Below are positions 9,052 through 22,161 of a stretch of 64,000 nt of DNA, in pieces (within the stretch, counting starts at the first letter, position 1; each line of letters starts with the position of its first letter). The DNA is from Solidesulfovibrio magneticus (GTDB lineage Bacteria; Desulfobacterota; Desulfovibrionia; Desulfovibrionales; Desulfovibrionaceae): NCBI GenBank assembly GCA_002482565.1, contig DLGG01000068.1, forward strand, positions 1 to 64,000, given 5' to 3'. The translations under genes were made by a program, and so were the position numbers. The notes beneath the pieces are model-generated. The model saw nothing but the letters and a program-made list of their open reading frames with translations, ran no database searches and was not told the origin of the DNA.

Positions 9052-9471
9052 ATGGCGCTCGACCTGACCAGCCTGACCAAGGCCATCGACGCCCTGGATC
9101 GGTCGCTGGCCGCCACGGCCGACGGATTCTCGTCCATCCCCCCAAACCTGCGCGACACGGTGCGGGCCGGCATCATCCAGCATTTCGAGGTGGCCTATGA
9201 ACTGTGCTGGAAATTTCTCCAACGCTGGCTGCGGGAAAACGCCTCCCCGGACGAAGCCGACTTTCCGCGCACCCGCAAGGATCTTTTCCGCCAGGCGGCC
9301 CGGGCCGGGCTTCTGGATGACCCCACGCCCTGGTTCGGCTTTGGTGACGCCCGCAACCTGACCTCCCACACCTACGACGGGGAAACCGCCCTGGACGTCT
9401 GCGAGGCGGCCCGGCGGTTCCTGCCTCAGGCCAAGGAGCTGCTCGCCCGGCTGGCCGACCGCAATGATTGA
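9052..9471 (+). CDS. hepT: HEPN-domain toxin of HepT/HI0074 family
   Basis: Small helical HEPN protein (139 residues) of the nucleotidyltransferase-substrate-binding HI0074/HepT family. It carries the RNase motif RX4HXY exactly: Arg101, His106 and Tyr108 in ARNLTSHTYD. In characterised HepT toxins this motif cleaves RNA (tRNA ends in one system), and the Tyr is the residue AMPylated by the partner antitoxin. The ATG has an AAGGAG site six bases upstream. Its stop overlaps the start of the following MNT nucleotidyltransferase by eight bases, so the two are translationally coupled. Function as a type VII toxin is inferred from motif and gene order; the RNA target here is unknown. Confidence 0.88.
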   Translation: MALDLTSLTKAIDALDRSLAATADGFSSIPPNLRDTVRAGIIQHFEVAYELCWKFLQRWLRENASPDEADFPRTRKDLFRQAARAGLLDDPTPWFGFGDARNLTSHTYDGETALDVCEAARRFLPQAKELLARLADRND

Positions 9472-9760
9472 CCTTGCCCCGGACCAGCTCTCCGTCGTGC
9501 GGGCCATCCTGGCCGCCCATCTGCCCGAGGCCGCGGTTTTCGTCTTTGGTTCGCGGGCGCGCGGCACGGCCCGGCCCCACTCCGACCTTGATCTGGCCGT
9601 GGCGGCCGACGCGCCCCTGCCTCTGGACCGGCTTGAAGCCTTACGTGACGCCTTTGCCGCCTCTGAGCTGCCCATACAGGTCGATGTGGTGGATTATTGG
9701 GCCGTCTCGGCCGCGTTTCGGCGGATCATCGAGGCCACCAAGATCCCTCTCGGGAAATAG
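9464..9760 (+). CDS. mntA: Minimal nucleotidyltransferase antitoxin (MntA/HI0073 family)
   Basis: A 98-residue minimal nucleotidyltransferase with the GSX10DXD signature intact (Gly29-Ser30 and Asp41/Asp43 in FGSRARG...SDLDLAV) and a third acidic strand QVDVVDYW. In known HEPN/MNT modules this enzyme transfers AMP groups to the HEPN toxin Tyr and so neutralises it. The gene overlaps the toxin gene by eight bases. A bidirectional hairpin terminator lies about 75 bases downstream, separating it from convergent lon. Confidence 0.88.
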   Translation: MIDLAPDQLSVVRAILAAHLPEAAVFVFGSRARGTARPHSDLDLAVAADAPLPLDRLEALRDAFAASELPIQVDVVDYWAVSAAFRRIIEATKIPLGK

Positions 9761-9834
9761 CCTTCCCAGGCGGCGGGAGCATCTCCCAGCCGCCCTGCCC
9801 GGCTCTCGGACAAACCGCACCAGCTATCGCCGAT

Positions 9835-9867
9835 AAAAAAACGCCGGGACGGCGACCGTCCCGGCGT
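9835..9867. terminator. Bidirectional intrinsic terminator between mntA and lon
   Basis: Perfect 12-base stem (ACGCCGGGACGG / CCGTCCCGGCGT) with a three-base loop at 9841-9867. It is flanked by A6 on the left, which is a U-run for lon read leftward, and by TTT on the right. It lies between two convergent genes and can end both. Confidence 0.8.
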
Positions 9868-9945
9868 TTCAATATTATCTTCAGGCGAAGCCTGGCCGCA
9901 TCACAGCCAGCGTTGCCGGCCGACTCCTCCCCCTTTACCCTTTTT

Positions 9946-9993
9946 CCCATTCGGGGGGTCTGGGGGCCTCAGGCCCCCAGCCGCCGGAGGCAT
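9946..9993 (-). repeat. Dispersed GC-rich palindromic repeat, copy 1 (downstream of lon)
   Basis: About 48 bases, read on the minus strand as ATGCCTCCGGCGGCTGGGGG, CCTGAGG, CCCCCAGACCCCCCGAATGGG. The core GGGGGCCT / AGGCCCCC is a perfect palindrome. Near-identical copies lie at 56761-56807 and 59525-59573, each at the 3' end of a gene or operon. Likely a REP-like element. Confidence 0.8.
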
Positions 9994-10028
9994 TCTTCTC
10001 TTCTCCCTATTTTTCAAGGGACGCGCCT

Positions 10029-12488
10029 CTAATGCCGCTGCTCCAGGCGATATTCTTCCTTGAGCAGCGAATCGGACAGGGGCGCGGTATTGGCGTCGCG
10101 GCCGCAGAACAGGCGCGCCTGGTCCTCGCAGGCCAGGGCCTTGGACAGCACCTCGTCCATGCTCTCGACCTTGATCACTTCCATGTCCTTGAGGATGGCC
10201 TCGGGCACGTCCTTCAAGTCCTTTTCGTTTTCCGCCGGGATGATGACCGTGCGGATAAGGCCCCGGTGGGCGGCGAGCAGCTTCTCGCGCAGGCCGCCGA
10301 TGGGCAGCACCCGGCCGCGCAGGGTGATCTCGCCGGTCATGGCGATGTCGTTGCGCACCGGGAGGTTGAGAAGAGCCGAGATCATGGTGGTGGCCAGGGT
10401 GATGCCGGCCGACGGGCCGTCTTTCGGGATGGCGCCTTCGGGCACGTGAATATGGATGTCGATTTCCTTGTGAAAATCGGGCTTGAGGCCGTAGAGCCCC
10501 GAGCGCGAGCGCAGGTAGGACAGGGCGGCCCGGGCCGACTCCTGCATGACGTCGCCGAGCTTGCCGGTGATCTCCACCTTGCCCGAGCCAGGCATGATGG
10601 CCACTTCGACCATGAGCAGCTCGCCGCCGACCTCGGTGTAGGCCATGCCGGTGCACAGCCCGACCTTGGGCGCGGGCTCCATCTCGCCGTGGCGATGCTT
10701 GGGCACGCCGAGGTAGCCTTCGAGATCGGCCGTGTCCACGACAAAGCCGCCTTCGGGCTCCTTGCCTTCCACGAGCTTTCGGGCGGCCTTGCGGCACACG
10801 CTGGCGATCTCGCGTTCGAGATTGCGCACGCCGGCCTCGCGGGTGTAGCGGCGGATGATGGTCAGCATGGCCTCGTCAGTGAGCCGGATGTTGTCCGGGG
10901 TCAGGCCGTGCTGCTCGATGTTTTTGGGCAACAGGAACCGGCCGCCGATCTGCGCCTTTTCGGTTTCCAGGTAGCCGGGGATGCGGATGATCTCCATGCG
11001 GTCCTGGAGCGGCAGCGGAATCGAGTGCAGGGAGTTGGCCGTGGTGATGAAAAAGATCTTGGACAGGTCGTAGTCCAGATCGAGATAGTGGTCGCTGTAG
11101 GCGTAGTTCTGCTCGGGATCAAGGACTTCGAGCAGGGCCGAGGACGGATCGCCCCGGAAATCCGTGCTCATCTTGTCCACTTCGTCGAGGCAAAAGACCG
11201 GGTTGTTGAATTTGACCCGCTTGAGCGACTGGATGATCTTGCCCGGCAGCGCCCCGACGTAGGTGCGGCGATGGCCGCGAATCTCGGCCTCGTCGCGCAC
11301 GCCGCCAAGCGACAGGCGCACGAATTCCCGGCCCATGGCCCGGGCGATGGACTTGGCCAGCGACGTCTTGCCGACGCCCGGAGGGCCGACCAGGCACAGG
11401 ATGGGGCCCTTGATGCGGTCCACCAGCTTCTGCACGGCCAGATACTCCAGGATGCGTTCCTTGGGCTTTTCCAGGCCGTAGTGGTCGGTGTTGAGGATTT
11501 CCTCGGCGGCCACGATGTCAAGATCGGTGTCCTGATAGACCTGCCAGGGCAGATCGAGGATCCATTCGACGTAGTTGCGCACCACCGTGTACTCGGCCGA
11601 GGACGGCGGGGTCTGCCGCAGCTTCTTGATCTCGCGCAGAGTCTTTTCCCGGGCCTCTTCGGGCATGTTCTTCTCGTCGAGGCGCTTTTCGAATTCGGCC
11701 GCCTCGGCCCCGGGATCGTCCTCGCGGCCCATCTCCTTGTTGATGGCCTTGATCTGCTCGTTTAAATAGTACTCTTTCTGGTTCTTCTCCATCTGTTGCT
11801 TAACGCGGTTTTTGATCCGCTTCTCGATGGAGGAAATTTCGATCTCGCCTTGCAGGAAGGCGTAGGTCTCTTCCAGCCGGCGCATGGGCTCGAGCTCTTC
11901 CAGCACGCCCTGCTTCTTGATGTAGTCCACCTTGAGGTGGGGCATGACGGCGTCGGCCAAGCGTCCCGGCGAGGTGATGGAATTAATCGCCAGGATGGTT
12001 TCGGGAGCCAGCTTTTTATTGATGCGGCCGTAGTGCTCCAGGGACTCTTGGGTGGCGCGGATGAGCGCGTCGGATTCCGGCCCGTGGGTTTCTTCCTCGG
12101 GCACGCGGCGCACGGTGACCATGGGATAGTTGGCGTCCTCGCCCATGGTCATGGTCTCGGATTCCCACTCGGCCCGGTAAAGCCCTTCAAAAAGCACCTT
12201 GATGGTGCCGTCGGGCAGGCGAAGCATCTGGAGAATCTTGCTCACCGTGCCCATCTCGAAGAGGTCTTCGGAGGTGGGCTTTTCGGTCTCTGGCGAGCGC
12301 TGGGCGACCAGGAAGATCTTCTTGTCGTGGGCGGCCACAGCTTGTTCGATGGCCTTGATGGAGGCTTCGCGGCCGACGAAAAGCGGGGCTATGGAGCGCG
12401 GGAACATCACCACTTCCCGCAGGCTCATCATGGGAAGGCGTATGGTCTCGGCGGCGAACCGGTTGGAATCGAAGGTAAATCCAGTCAT
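10029..12488 (-). CDS. lon: ATP-dependent protease La (Lon)
   Basis: Cytoplasmic AAA+ protease that degrades misfolded and regulatory proteins (819 residues, typical length). It has the N-terminal Lon substrate-binding domain, Walker A GPPGVGKT (Lys about 374), Walker B FCLDEVDK, and the C-terminal serine-lysine protease domain with PKDGPSAG (Ser about 693) and the Lys in LREKLLAAHRG. The start at 12488 is chosen because GGGAGG lies five bases upstream of MTGFTFDSN; an upstream in-frame ATG (12539) lacks a site. It is the last gene of tig-clpP-clpX-lon, on the same strand. A large stem-loop lies in its leader. Confidence 0.97.
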   Translation of the reverse strand: MTGFTFDSNRFAAETIRLPMMSLREVVMFPRSIAPLFVGREASIKAIEQAVAAHDKKIFLVAQRSPETEKPTSEDLFEMGTVSKILQMLRLPDGTIKVLFEGLYRAEWESETMTMGEDANYPMVTVRRVPEEETHGPESDALIRATQESLEHYGRINKKLAPETILAINSITSPGRLADAVMPHLKVDYIKKQGVLEELEPMRRLEETYAFLQGEIEISSIEKRIKNRVKQQMEKNQKEYYLNEQIKAINKEMGREDDPGAEAAEFEKRLDEKNMPEEAREKTLREIKKLRQTPPSSAEYTVVRNYVEWILDLPWQVYQDTDLDIVAAEEILNTDHYGLEKPKERILEYLAVQKLVDRIKGPILCLVGPPGVGKTSLAKSIARAMGREFVRLSLGGVRDEAEIRGHRRTYVGALPGKIIQSLKRVKFNNPVFCLDEVDKMSTDFRGDPSSALLEVLDPEQNYAYSDHYLDLDYDLSKIFFITTANSLHSIPLPLQDRMEIIRIPGYLETEKAQIGGRFLLPKNIEQHGLTPDNIRLTDEAMLTIIRRYTREAGVRNLEREIASVCRKAARKLVEGKEPEGGFVVDTADLEGYLGVPKHRHGEMEPAPKVGLCTGMAYTEVGGELLMVEVAIMPGSGKVEITGKLGDVMQESARAALSYLRSRSGLYGLKPDFHKEIDIHIHVPEGAIPKDGPSAGITLATTMISALLNLPVRNDIAMTGEITLRGRVLPIGGLREKLLAAHRGLIRTVIIPAENEKDLKDVPEAILKDMEVIKVESMDEVLSKALACEDQARLFCGRDANTAPLSDSLLKEEYRLEQRH

Positions 12489-12514
12489 GCAACCTCCCGC
12501 TGCGGGGTTATAAT

Positions 12515-12559
12515 CCAGGCCCGCCTCCGGACCGGGCATTGCCCGATCCGAAGGCCTGG
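12515..12559 (-). promoter_or_regulatory. Stem-loop and promoter-like element in the clpX-lon gap
   Basis: An interrupted inverted repeat (CCAGGC...GCCTGG outer arms, CGGGCA/TGCCCG inner arms) lies between the clpX stop and the lon start. Just upstream on the minus strand, a TTGACA (12594-12599) could be a -35 box, but no convincing -10 follows. It may be an attenuator or part of an internal lon promoter. Confidence 0.4.
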
Positions 12560-12617
12560 CGGCAGGTTGTGAGGTAAGGCCGGAAAACCCGTTGTCAATC
12601 CGGGCGCGACAGGGGCT

Positions 12618-13871
<1,254 letters not shown>

Positions 13872-14036
13872 ACCGGAAATCCCACCCTGCCCGGCGTACC
13901 GGGCCTTTTTGACCGCGTCGCGGCCCTCGTGCGGCGTCCTATAATCAAATCAGAGGGATCTGGTGAACAATCACCCTGCAAAATGGCCTTTTCCTGAAAC
14001 AAACCTGACCGATTTTTCAGGAACAGGCCCCAGGGG

Positions 14037-14645
14037 CTACTCGGCGTCCTTTTTCTCAAGCCGCTCCCGGGAGGTCAACACCTTGTCGATGAGGCCGTAG
14101 GCCACGGCTTCCTCGGCGCTCATGAAATTATCGCGCTCGGTGTCCACCTGGATGCGTTCCATGCTCTGGCCGGTGTGCTTGGCCATGATTTCATTGAGGG
14201 TTTCCCGGGTGCGCCGGGTCTCCTTGGCGTGGATCTCGATGTCCGTGGCCTGGCCCTGGTAGCCGCCGGAGGGCTGGTGGATCATGATGCGGCTGTGCGG
14301 CAGGGCGTAGCGCATGCCGGTGGCCCCGGCGCACAGCAGCAGCGCGCCCATGCTGGCGGCCTGGCCCAGGCACAGGGTGGAGACCGGCGGCATGACGTAC
14401 TGCATGGTGTCGTAGATGGCCAGCCCGGCCGAAACGACGCCGCCGGGCGAATTGATGTACATGAAAATTTCTTTCTCGGGGTCTTCGGACTCGAGAAACA
14501 GGAGCTGGGCGCAGATCAGGTTGGCGACGTAGTCGTCCACGGCGCTGCCAAGCAGGATGATGCGGTCGCGCAGCAACCGCGAATAGATGTCATAGGCGCG
14601 TTCGGTGCGACCGGTCGTCTCGATGACAATGGGTATCGTGGCCAT
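14037..14645 (-). CDS. clpP: ATP-dependent Clp protease proteolytic subunit
   Basis: Serine peptidase chamber subunit (202 residues) partnering with ClpX. The catalytic triad is visible: Ser98 in GQAASMGALLL, His123 in MIHQPSGG and Asp172 in TERDNFMSAEEA. The start at 14645 (MATIPIVIET) follows a GGGAAG site and matches the family; an upstream in-frame ATG at 14714 would run into the intergenic hairpin region. It lies between tig and clpX. Confidence 0.98.
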   Translation of the reverse strand: MATIPIVIETTGRTERAYDIYSRLLRDRIILLGSAVDDYVANLICAQLLFLESEDPEKEIFMYINSPGGVVSAGLAIYDTMQYVMPPVSTLCLGQAASMGALLLCAGATGMRYALPHSRIMIHQPSGGYQGQATDIEIHAKETRRTRETLNEIMAKHTGQSMERIQVDTERDNFMSAEEAVAYGLIDKVLTSRERLEKKDAE

Positions 14646-14733
14646 CTGCTTCCCTTTTGTAGGCCGGAGGCGACGTTTTGCGACGTTTTTGTCGTCAAAT
14701 CGGGACCGCCACATCCTTCCGGCTTCGGTTGCC

Positions 14734-14769
14734 GGACAAAGCGGCCGCTGCGACGCGGCCGCTTTGTCC
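14734..14769 (-). terminator. Long perfect hairpin between tig and clpP
   Basis: A perfect 15-base stem (GGACAAAGCGGCCGC and its complement) with a six-base loop lies in the 162-base tig-clpP gap. No U-run follows on the minus strand. It is probably a partial (attenuating) terminator or mRNA processing/stability element that sets tig against clpP expression. Confidence 0.55.
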
Positions 14770-14807
14770 TGGTTTCATTTTCAATGCAAGAAGCGGTCCC
14801 GCTCCGT

Positions 14808-16130
14808 CTAGTCCTGGGCTTCCTCGCCGGCCGGCTTTTCGACCGGGGCGACCTTGGTCACCAGGGCGTTGGCGTAGATCAGGTCCGCCGCCTTGTCGCA
14901 CAGCAGCTTGTCGCGCACCATGATCATGAGGCCGTTGTCCTCATAGTAGCGCTTGAGCATGATGACGTCCTGGCCGGCCTGGGTCGAGAGGCGGTAGAAA
15001 AACGCGTCCATCTCCTGGGGGGTGACGGTCAATTCTTCCTTCAGGGCCACGGCGGAGAGGAAGATCTGGGTCTTGACCAGCTCCTCGGCACGCGGGCGCA
15101 TCTCGCCCTGGAGGTCGGCCAGGGTCTTGCCGGTGGATTCCAGGCTCTTGCCCCGGCGCTCCAGCTGCGCCACGAATTCCTCGACCATCTGTCCGAGCTG
15201 CTGCTCCACAACGGCGGGCGGCAGCGGGAAGTCCAGCGCGGCCAGCAGGCTGTCGAGCAGCTTCTTCTGGGCCGAGGACCGGTGCAGGTCCTCGCGGGAC
15301 TTCTTGTAGGACATGGTAATGGCTTCGCGCATCTTGTCCAGGTTTTCGAAGTTGCCGGCCTTCTTGGCCAGCTCGTCGTCCACCGGCGGCAGGGTGCGTT
15401 CCTTGATGACGTGGACGGCCACCTTCATGGTGACGGTGCGGCCGGCCAGCTCGGTATTGATGAAGTCGGCCGGGAAGGTGACTTCCCCTTCGCCTTCGCT
15501 GCCCGAGGCGATGGTCTTGACCAGGTCCTCGAAGGCCGCCAGGGCCTGGCCTTCGCCCAGGGTCAATTCGAAGTTCTCGGCCCGAACGCCGGGGATGGGC
15601 GCGCCGTTTTCGAAAGCCTCGAAGGTGACGGACACGATTTCGCCGTCCTTGGCCGGGCGATTTTCGCTCAGGGGCTTTACTTCGGCCAAGTTCTTGCGCA
15701 CCCGCTCGATGACGGATTCGATGTCGGCTTCGGAGACGACGACATCTTCCTCTTCCACGGCCTGGCCCTTGTATTCGGGCAGCTCAAAGGCCGGGGCATG
15801 TTCGAAGCTGAAGGTATATTCCAGGGGCTCGCCCTTGGTCAGGGCCGCTTCGCTCACGTCCAGGCCGGAGAGCGGCGACAGCTTGAGCTCGCCCATGATT
15901 TCGTTGATGTGCACGTTGATGAGGTCGGTGGTGGCTTCGCTGACGATCTCTTTCTTGAAGCGCTGCTCGACGACGCTGGACGGCACCTTGCCCTTGCGGA
16001 ACCCCTTGAGGTCGGTCCGGGAGCGGAACATGGCCACGGCGGAAGCCAGGGCGGCGTTGGCCTCCTCGGCCGGCACGGACACGGTGACCTGCGTTTTGAC
16101 AGGCGAAAGCTGATTGACGGTATATTCCAA
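14808..16130 (-). CDS. tig: Trigger factor
   Basis: Ribosome-bound chaperone and peptidyl-prolyl isomerase (440 residues, family about 430-450). The N-terminal ribosome-binding signature GFRKGKVPSSVVEQRF is present, followed by an FKBP-like region and a helical C-terminal domain. The start is placed at a TTG codon (16130) because GGAGG sits five bases upstream and the protein then begins (M)EYTVNQLSPVK, as trigger factors usually do. The ATG at 16205 would add 25 unrelated residues. First gene of the tig-clpP-clpX-lon set. Confidence 0.95.
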   Translation of the reverse strand: MEYTVNQLSPVKTQVTVSVPAEEANAALASAVAMFRSRTDLKGFRKGKVPSSVVEQRFKKEIVSEATTDLINVHINEIMGELKLSPLSGLDVSEAALTKGEPLEYTFSFEHAPAFELPEYKGQAVEEEDVVVSEADIESVIERVRKNLAEVKPLSENRPAKDGEIVSVTFEAFENGAPIPGVRAENFELTLGEGQALAAFEDLVKTIASGSEGEGEVTFPADFINTELAGRTVTMKVAVHVIKERTLPPVDDELAKKAGNFENLDKMREAITMSYKKSREDLHRSSAQKKLLDSLLAALDFPLPPAVVEQQLGQMVEEFVAQLERRGKSLESTGKTLADLQGEMRPRAEELVKTQIFLSAVALKEELTVTPQEMDAFFYRLSTQAGQDVIMLKRYYEDNGLMIMVRDKLLCDKAADLIYANALVTKVAPVEKPAGEEAQD

Positions 16131-16247
16131 GGCATCCTCCAAGATGTTCGCTGGCGGCCGGGCCGTCGCAGCGGATTTTCGGTCGTATTCTGGAAAAAAT
16201 CGCAAGCGAATACAAAATGGGTCATGCTACAGGAAGCACCCCCAAAT

Positions 16248-16265
16248 GAAAAGGGCAAAATGCCC
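16248..16265 (-). terminator. Possible weak terminator after hydantoinase B gene
   Basis: A short GGGCA/TGCCC hairpin read on the minus strand, followed by TTTTC, lies in the 199-base gap between the hydantoinase B stop (16330) and tig. Confidence 0.35.
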
Positions 16266-16329
16266 CGCCTCCGGCGCGGCGGACCGGGCCGGAACATGGG
16301 GGCATAGGCGAGGCGGCGTCAAAAGGCAA

Positions 16330-17895
16330 TCAGGAAGGCGTTCCCCAGCCCCCGCCGCCCGGCGTCTGGATGCACAGCCTGTCCCCGGCCCGCAGCCGCA
16401 CATGGAATTTGCCCGGCATGGCCATGCCGCCGGTACTGCGCGTCACCACATTGACGCCGGCCGCCCCTTCCCCGCCGCCGCAAAGCCCCCAGGGGCCGCG
16501 CAGCCGCCGGTCGGACAGGACCGTGGCCTCCATGGGACCCAGGGCCTCGATCTCGCGCACCAGCCCCTCGCCGCCCACATGCCGCCCCGGACCGCCGGAA
16601 CCCTGACGCAGGGCGTAGCGCGTCACGCGGATGGGGTAGGCGTATTCCAGGGCCTCCACCGGGGTGTTGAGGGTGTTGGTCATGTGGGAGTGGACGGCCG
16701 ACTGTCCCGGGCCGGCCGCATCGGCCCCGGCCCCGCCGGCCAGGGTCTCGTAATAGGTGAAGGGTTTGCCGTTTCGCGGATCGACGCCGCCCATGGCGAG
16801 GTTGTTCATGGTGCCCTGGGAGGCGGCCGGGATGCGGTCGGGCAAGGCCTGGGCCAGGGCCAGCAGGATGACGTCCACCAGGCGCTGGGAGGTCTCGACG
16901 TTGCCGCCGGCCACGGCGGCCGGGAAGCGGGCGTCGACCAGGGTTCCGGGTTTGGTCGTCACGTCGATGGGCCGCAGGCAGCCGGCGTTGGCCGGCACGG
17001 CCTGGCCGGCCAGGGCGCGGAACACATAGAGCGCGGCGGACACGACGATGGCCCGCACGGCGTTTATGCAGCCGGGCGTTTGCGGGTCGCTGCGGGAAAA
17101 ATCGAGTTCGGCCCGGCCGCCCTCGACGGTAAGCGTCAGGCGCAGGGTCGGTTCGTTGGTGCCGGCCCCGTCGTTGTCCAGGCTGTCGGCCGCTTCGTAG
17201 GTTCCGTCGGGGATGGCCTCGATGGCGGCCTGCATGAGGCGTTGGGCGTAATCAAGCAGCGCCGCGCCCATGGCGGCCAGCCGTTCGCGGCCATACGCGG
17301 CGGCCAGCTCGGTCAGCCGGGCGATGCCGGTGCGGTTGGCCATGATCTGGGCGGCGAAGTCGCCCTGGCGCTCCTGGGGCGTGCGCACGTTGGCCAAAAA
17401 GAGATCCATGACGCCCTGGACGATCTCGCCTTCGGCCACGATCTTGACCGGCGGTATGACCAGCCCCTCCTGGAAGATGGAGGTGGACAGCGGCATGGAG
17501 CCGGCGGCCATGCCGCCCACGTCGGCATGGTGGGCGCGGCAGGCCACGTAGAAAAGCGACGCGTCGCCGCCGGCGTGCACGGGCGCGACCAGGGTGATGT
17601 CGGGCAGGTGGGTGCCGCCCCGGAAGGGGTCGTTGAGCATGACCATGTCGCCCGGCCCGAGGTCGATGGCGTCGATGGCGGCGCGCACGGACAGCGGCAT
17701 GGAGCCGAGGTGCACGGGGATATGGGCGGCCTGGGCGATCATGTCGCCGCCGGAATCGAACACGGCGCAGGAGAAGTCGCGGCGTTCCTTGATATTCGGC
17801 GAATAGGCGGTCCGGGTCAGGGCGACGCCCATTTCCTCGGCCACCGAAGCGAATTTATTTTTGAACACTTCGAGGGTGATCGGGGTGATGTTCAT
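16330..17895 (-). CDS. hyuB: Hydantoinase B / oxoprolinase family protein
   Basis: B-subunit homologue of ATP-dependent N-methylhydantoinase / 5-oxoprolinase / acetone carboxylase systems (521 residues, normal for the family). Family features include the N-terminal ITPITLEVFKNKFASVAEEMG, MLNDPFRGGTHLPD and HHADVGGMAAGSMP. A GGGAGGGAG site precedes the ATG. It pairs with hyuA at 18717-20705, from which it is separated by a glycosyltransferase-like gene. The real substrate (a cyclic amide such as a hydantoin or 5-oxoproline) cannot be told from the sequence. Confidence 0.92.
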   Translation of the reverse strand: MNITPITLEVFKNKFASVAEEMGVALTRTAYSPNIKERRDFSCAVFDSGGDMIAQAAHIPVHLGSMPLSVRAAIDAIDLGPGDMVMLNDPFRGGTHLPDITLVAPVHAGGDASLFYVACRAHHADVGGMAAGSMPLSTSIFQEGLVIPPVKIVAEGEIVQGVMDLFLANVRTPQERQGDFAAQIMANRTGIARLTELAAAYGRERLAAMGAALLDYAQRLMQAAIEAIPDGTYEAADSLDNDGAGTNEPTLRLTLTVEGGRAELDFSRSDPQTPGCINAVRAIVVSAALYVFRALAGQAVPANAGCLRPIDVTTKPGTLVDARFPAAVAGGNVETSQRLVDVILLALAQALPDRIPAASQGTMNNLAMGGVDPRNGKPFTYYETLAGGAGADAAGPGQSAVHSHMTNTLNTPVEALEYAYPIRVTRYALRQGSGGPGRHVGGEGLVREIEALGPMEATVLSDRRLRGPWGLCGGGEGAAGVNVVTRSTGGMAMPGKFHVRLRAGDRLCIQTPGGGGWGTPS

Positions 17896-17910
17896 GGCTG
17901 CTCCCTCCCG

Positions 17911-18657
17911 TCAACCGTTGCGGCGCGCGCCCTGGCGCGCCAGATAAGCCGCAAAATCCCCACTATACGCCCTACTCCCCACATGCGTAAGCTTACCTGC
18001 CACACTCACATGGACTTTGCCGCCGATGTCGCGCCAGCGTTTGCAAAAGGCGTAATCCTCGGGAAGATAGTTCCGCGTCTCGGGGTCGATCATGGTGTCG
18101 AAGAAGGCGTAATTGTCCGCCGCCGGCTCGTTGGTGCAGGCAAAGCCGTAATGCAATTCCGGATACGCCGCCGCCAGCTTTACCAGCACCTCGCGCCGCA
18201 TCAACATGAACCCCGTGGCCGCGTACTCCACTTCCAAAAACCCCTGCCCGTCCACCTGGCAACCGGGTTTGAGCTTCACGGCGTAATCAAGGCTGGCAGC
18301 CTCGGCCGCGGCCGGCGGCGTGCCGGCGGGCTGGGCCATGATCCGGTCCAGGGCGAGGCCCTTGACCGGATAGACGCCGCAGACCACGTCCTTGCCCGAA
18401 GCAAGCAGATGCGGCACGAGCAGCGGCTCGAAAGCGATGTCGGCGTCGATAAACAGCAGATGCGTGGCCGTCTCGTCGCGCAGCACGGCGTTGGCGATGG
18501 AATTGCGCGCCCGGGTGATGAGGCTTTCGTGGCAGGGAGTGAGCAGCCGAAACGGCGTCCTGGCCCGGTTGAGCACGTCCTTCACGCCCATCATGGCGAG
18601 CATGTACGGGACCGTGACCATGCCGCCGAAACACGGCGTGCCGATGACCAGCGTCAT
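17911..18657 (-). CDS. Glycosyltransferase-like protein with DxD motif
   Basis: 248 residues beginning MTLVIGTPCFGGMVTVPYM. It has an N-terminal nucleotide-sugar-binding style strand, LLFIDADIAFEP with a DxD metal/sugar-nucleotide motif, and a later EYAATGFMLMRREVL segment typical of GT-A fold enzymes. The acceptor and donor are unknown. The ATG at 18657 has a GGAG-like site. An alternative GTG at 18720 overlaps the hyuA stop (GTGA) and would give 269 residues, suggesting translational coupling. It lies between hyuA and hyuB on the same strand, 15 bases before hyuB, an odd position for a glycosyltransferase. Confidence 0.7.
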   Translation of the reverse strand: MTLVIGTPCFGGMVTVPYMLAMMGVKDVLNRARTPFRLLTPCHESLITRARNSIANAVLRDETATHLLFIDADIAFEPLLVPHLLASGKDVVCGVYPVKGLALDRIMAQPAGTPPAAAEAASLDYAVKLKPGCQVDGQGFLEVEYAATGFMLMRREVLVKLAAAYPELHYGFACTNEPAADNYAFFDTMIDPETRNYLPEDYAFCKRWRDIGGKVHVSVAGKLTHVGSRAYSGDFAAYLARQGARRNG

Positions 18658-18716
18658 GTGCCCGCCCTGCTCCGGCCGGGACGCGACCGGGGAAAACCCC
18701 GAAAAAACGCCGTCGG

Positions 18717-20705
<1,989 letters not shown>

Positions 20706-20893
20706 CGCGCCCCCTTTTTCCCTTTTTGCAAGGGATGGCAGCTACCTGGTTGACGAAAATGAACAGCGTCCCGCGCCGCGAAGCGCGGACCAGGGAGGCG
20801 CGCTGGCGAAAAAAATCGCGCGCCGTTCCCGGGCGGCTGGGCCATCCCGGGCCGGGCGGAACCACTATTGCGGATTTCCGATTTTTTTCAAGG

Positions 20894-20932
20894 GGCAACG
20901 CCGCCACGTCGCGACGACGTGACGGCGTTGCC
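20894..20932 (-). terminator. Hairpin downstream of isocitrate dehydrogenase
   Basis: 18-base arms with one mismatch around a three-base loop lie 20 bases after the icd stop. It is followed on the minus strand by CCTTGAAAAAAA instead of a U-run. A bare-hairpin terminator or 3' stabiliser is likely. Confidence 0.55.
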
Positions 20933-20951
20933 ATGGAATCGAAAGAAAGAA

Positions 20952-22103
<1,152 letters not shown>

Positions 22104-22161
22104 GCGCCTGGGCTCCTCTTGGGAAAATTTGAACAAAAAAGGAAAATAGAAAGGGAGCCGG

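Noticed and set aside
16130..16230. Heat-shock (sigma32-like) promoter before tig
   Set aside because: A CCCATTTTG segment resembles a sigma32 -10, but the -35 matches CTTGAA at only three of six bases. Not reported as a feature.
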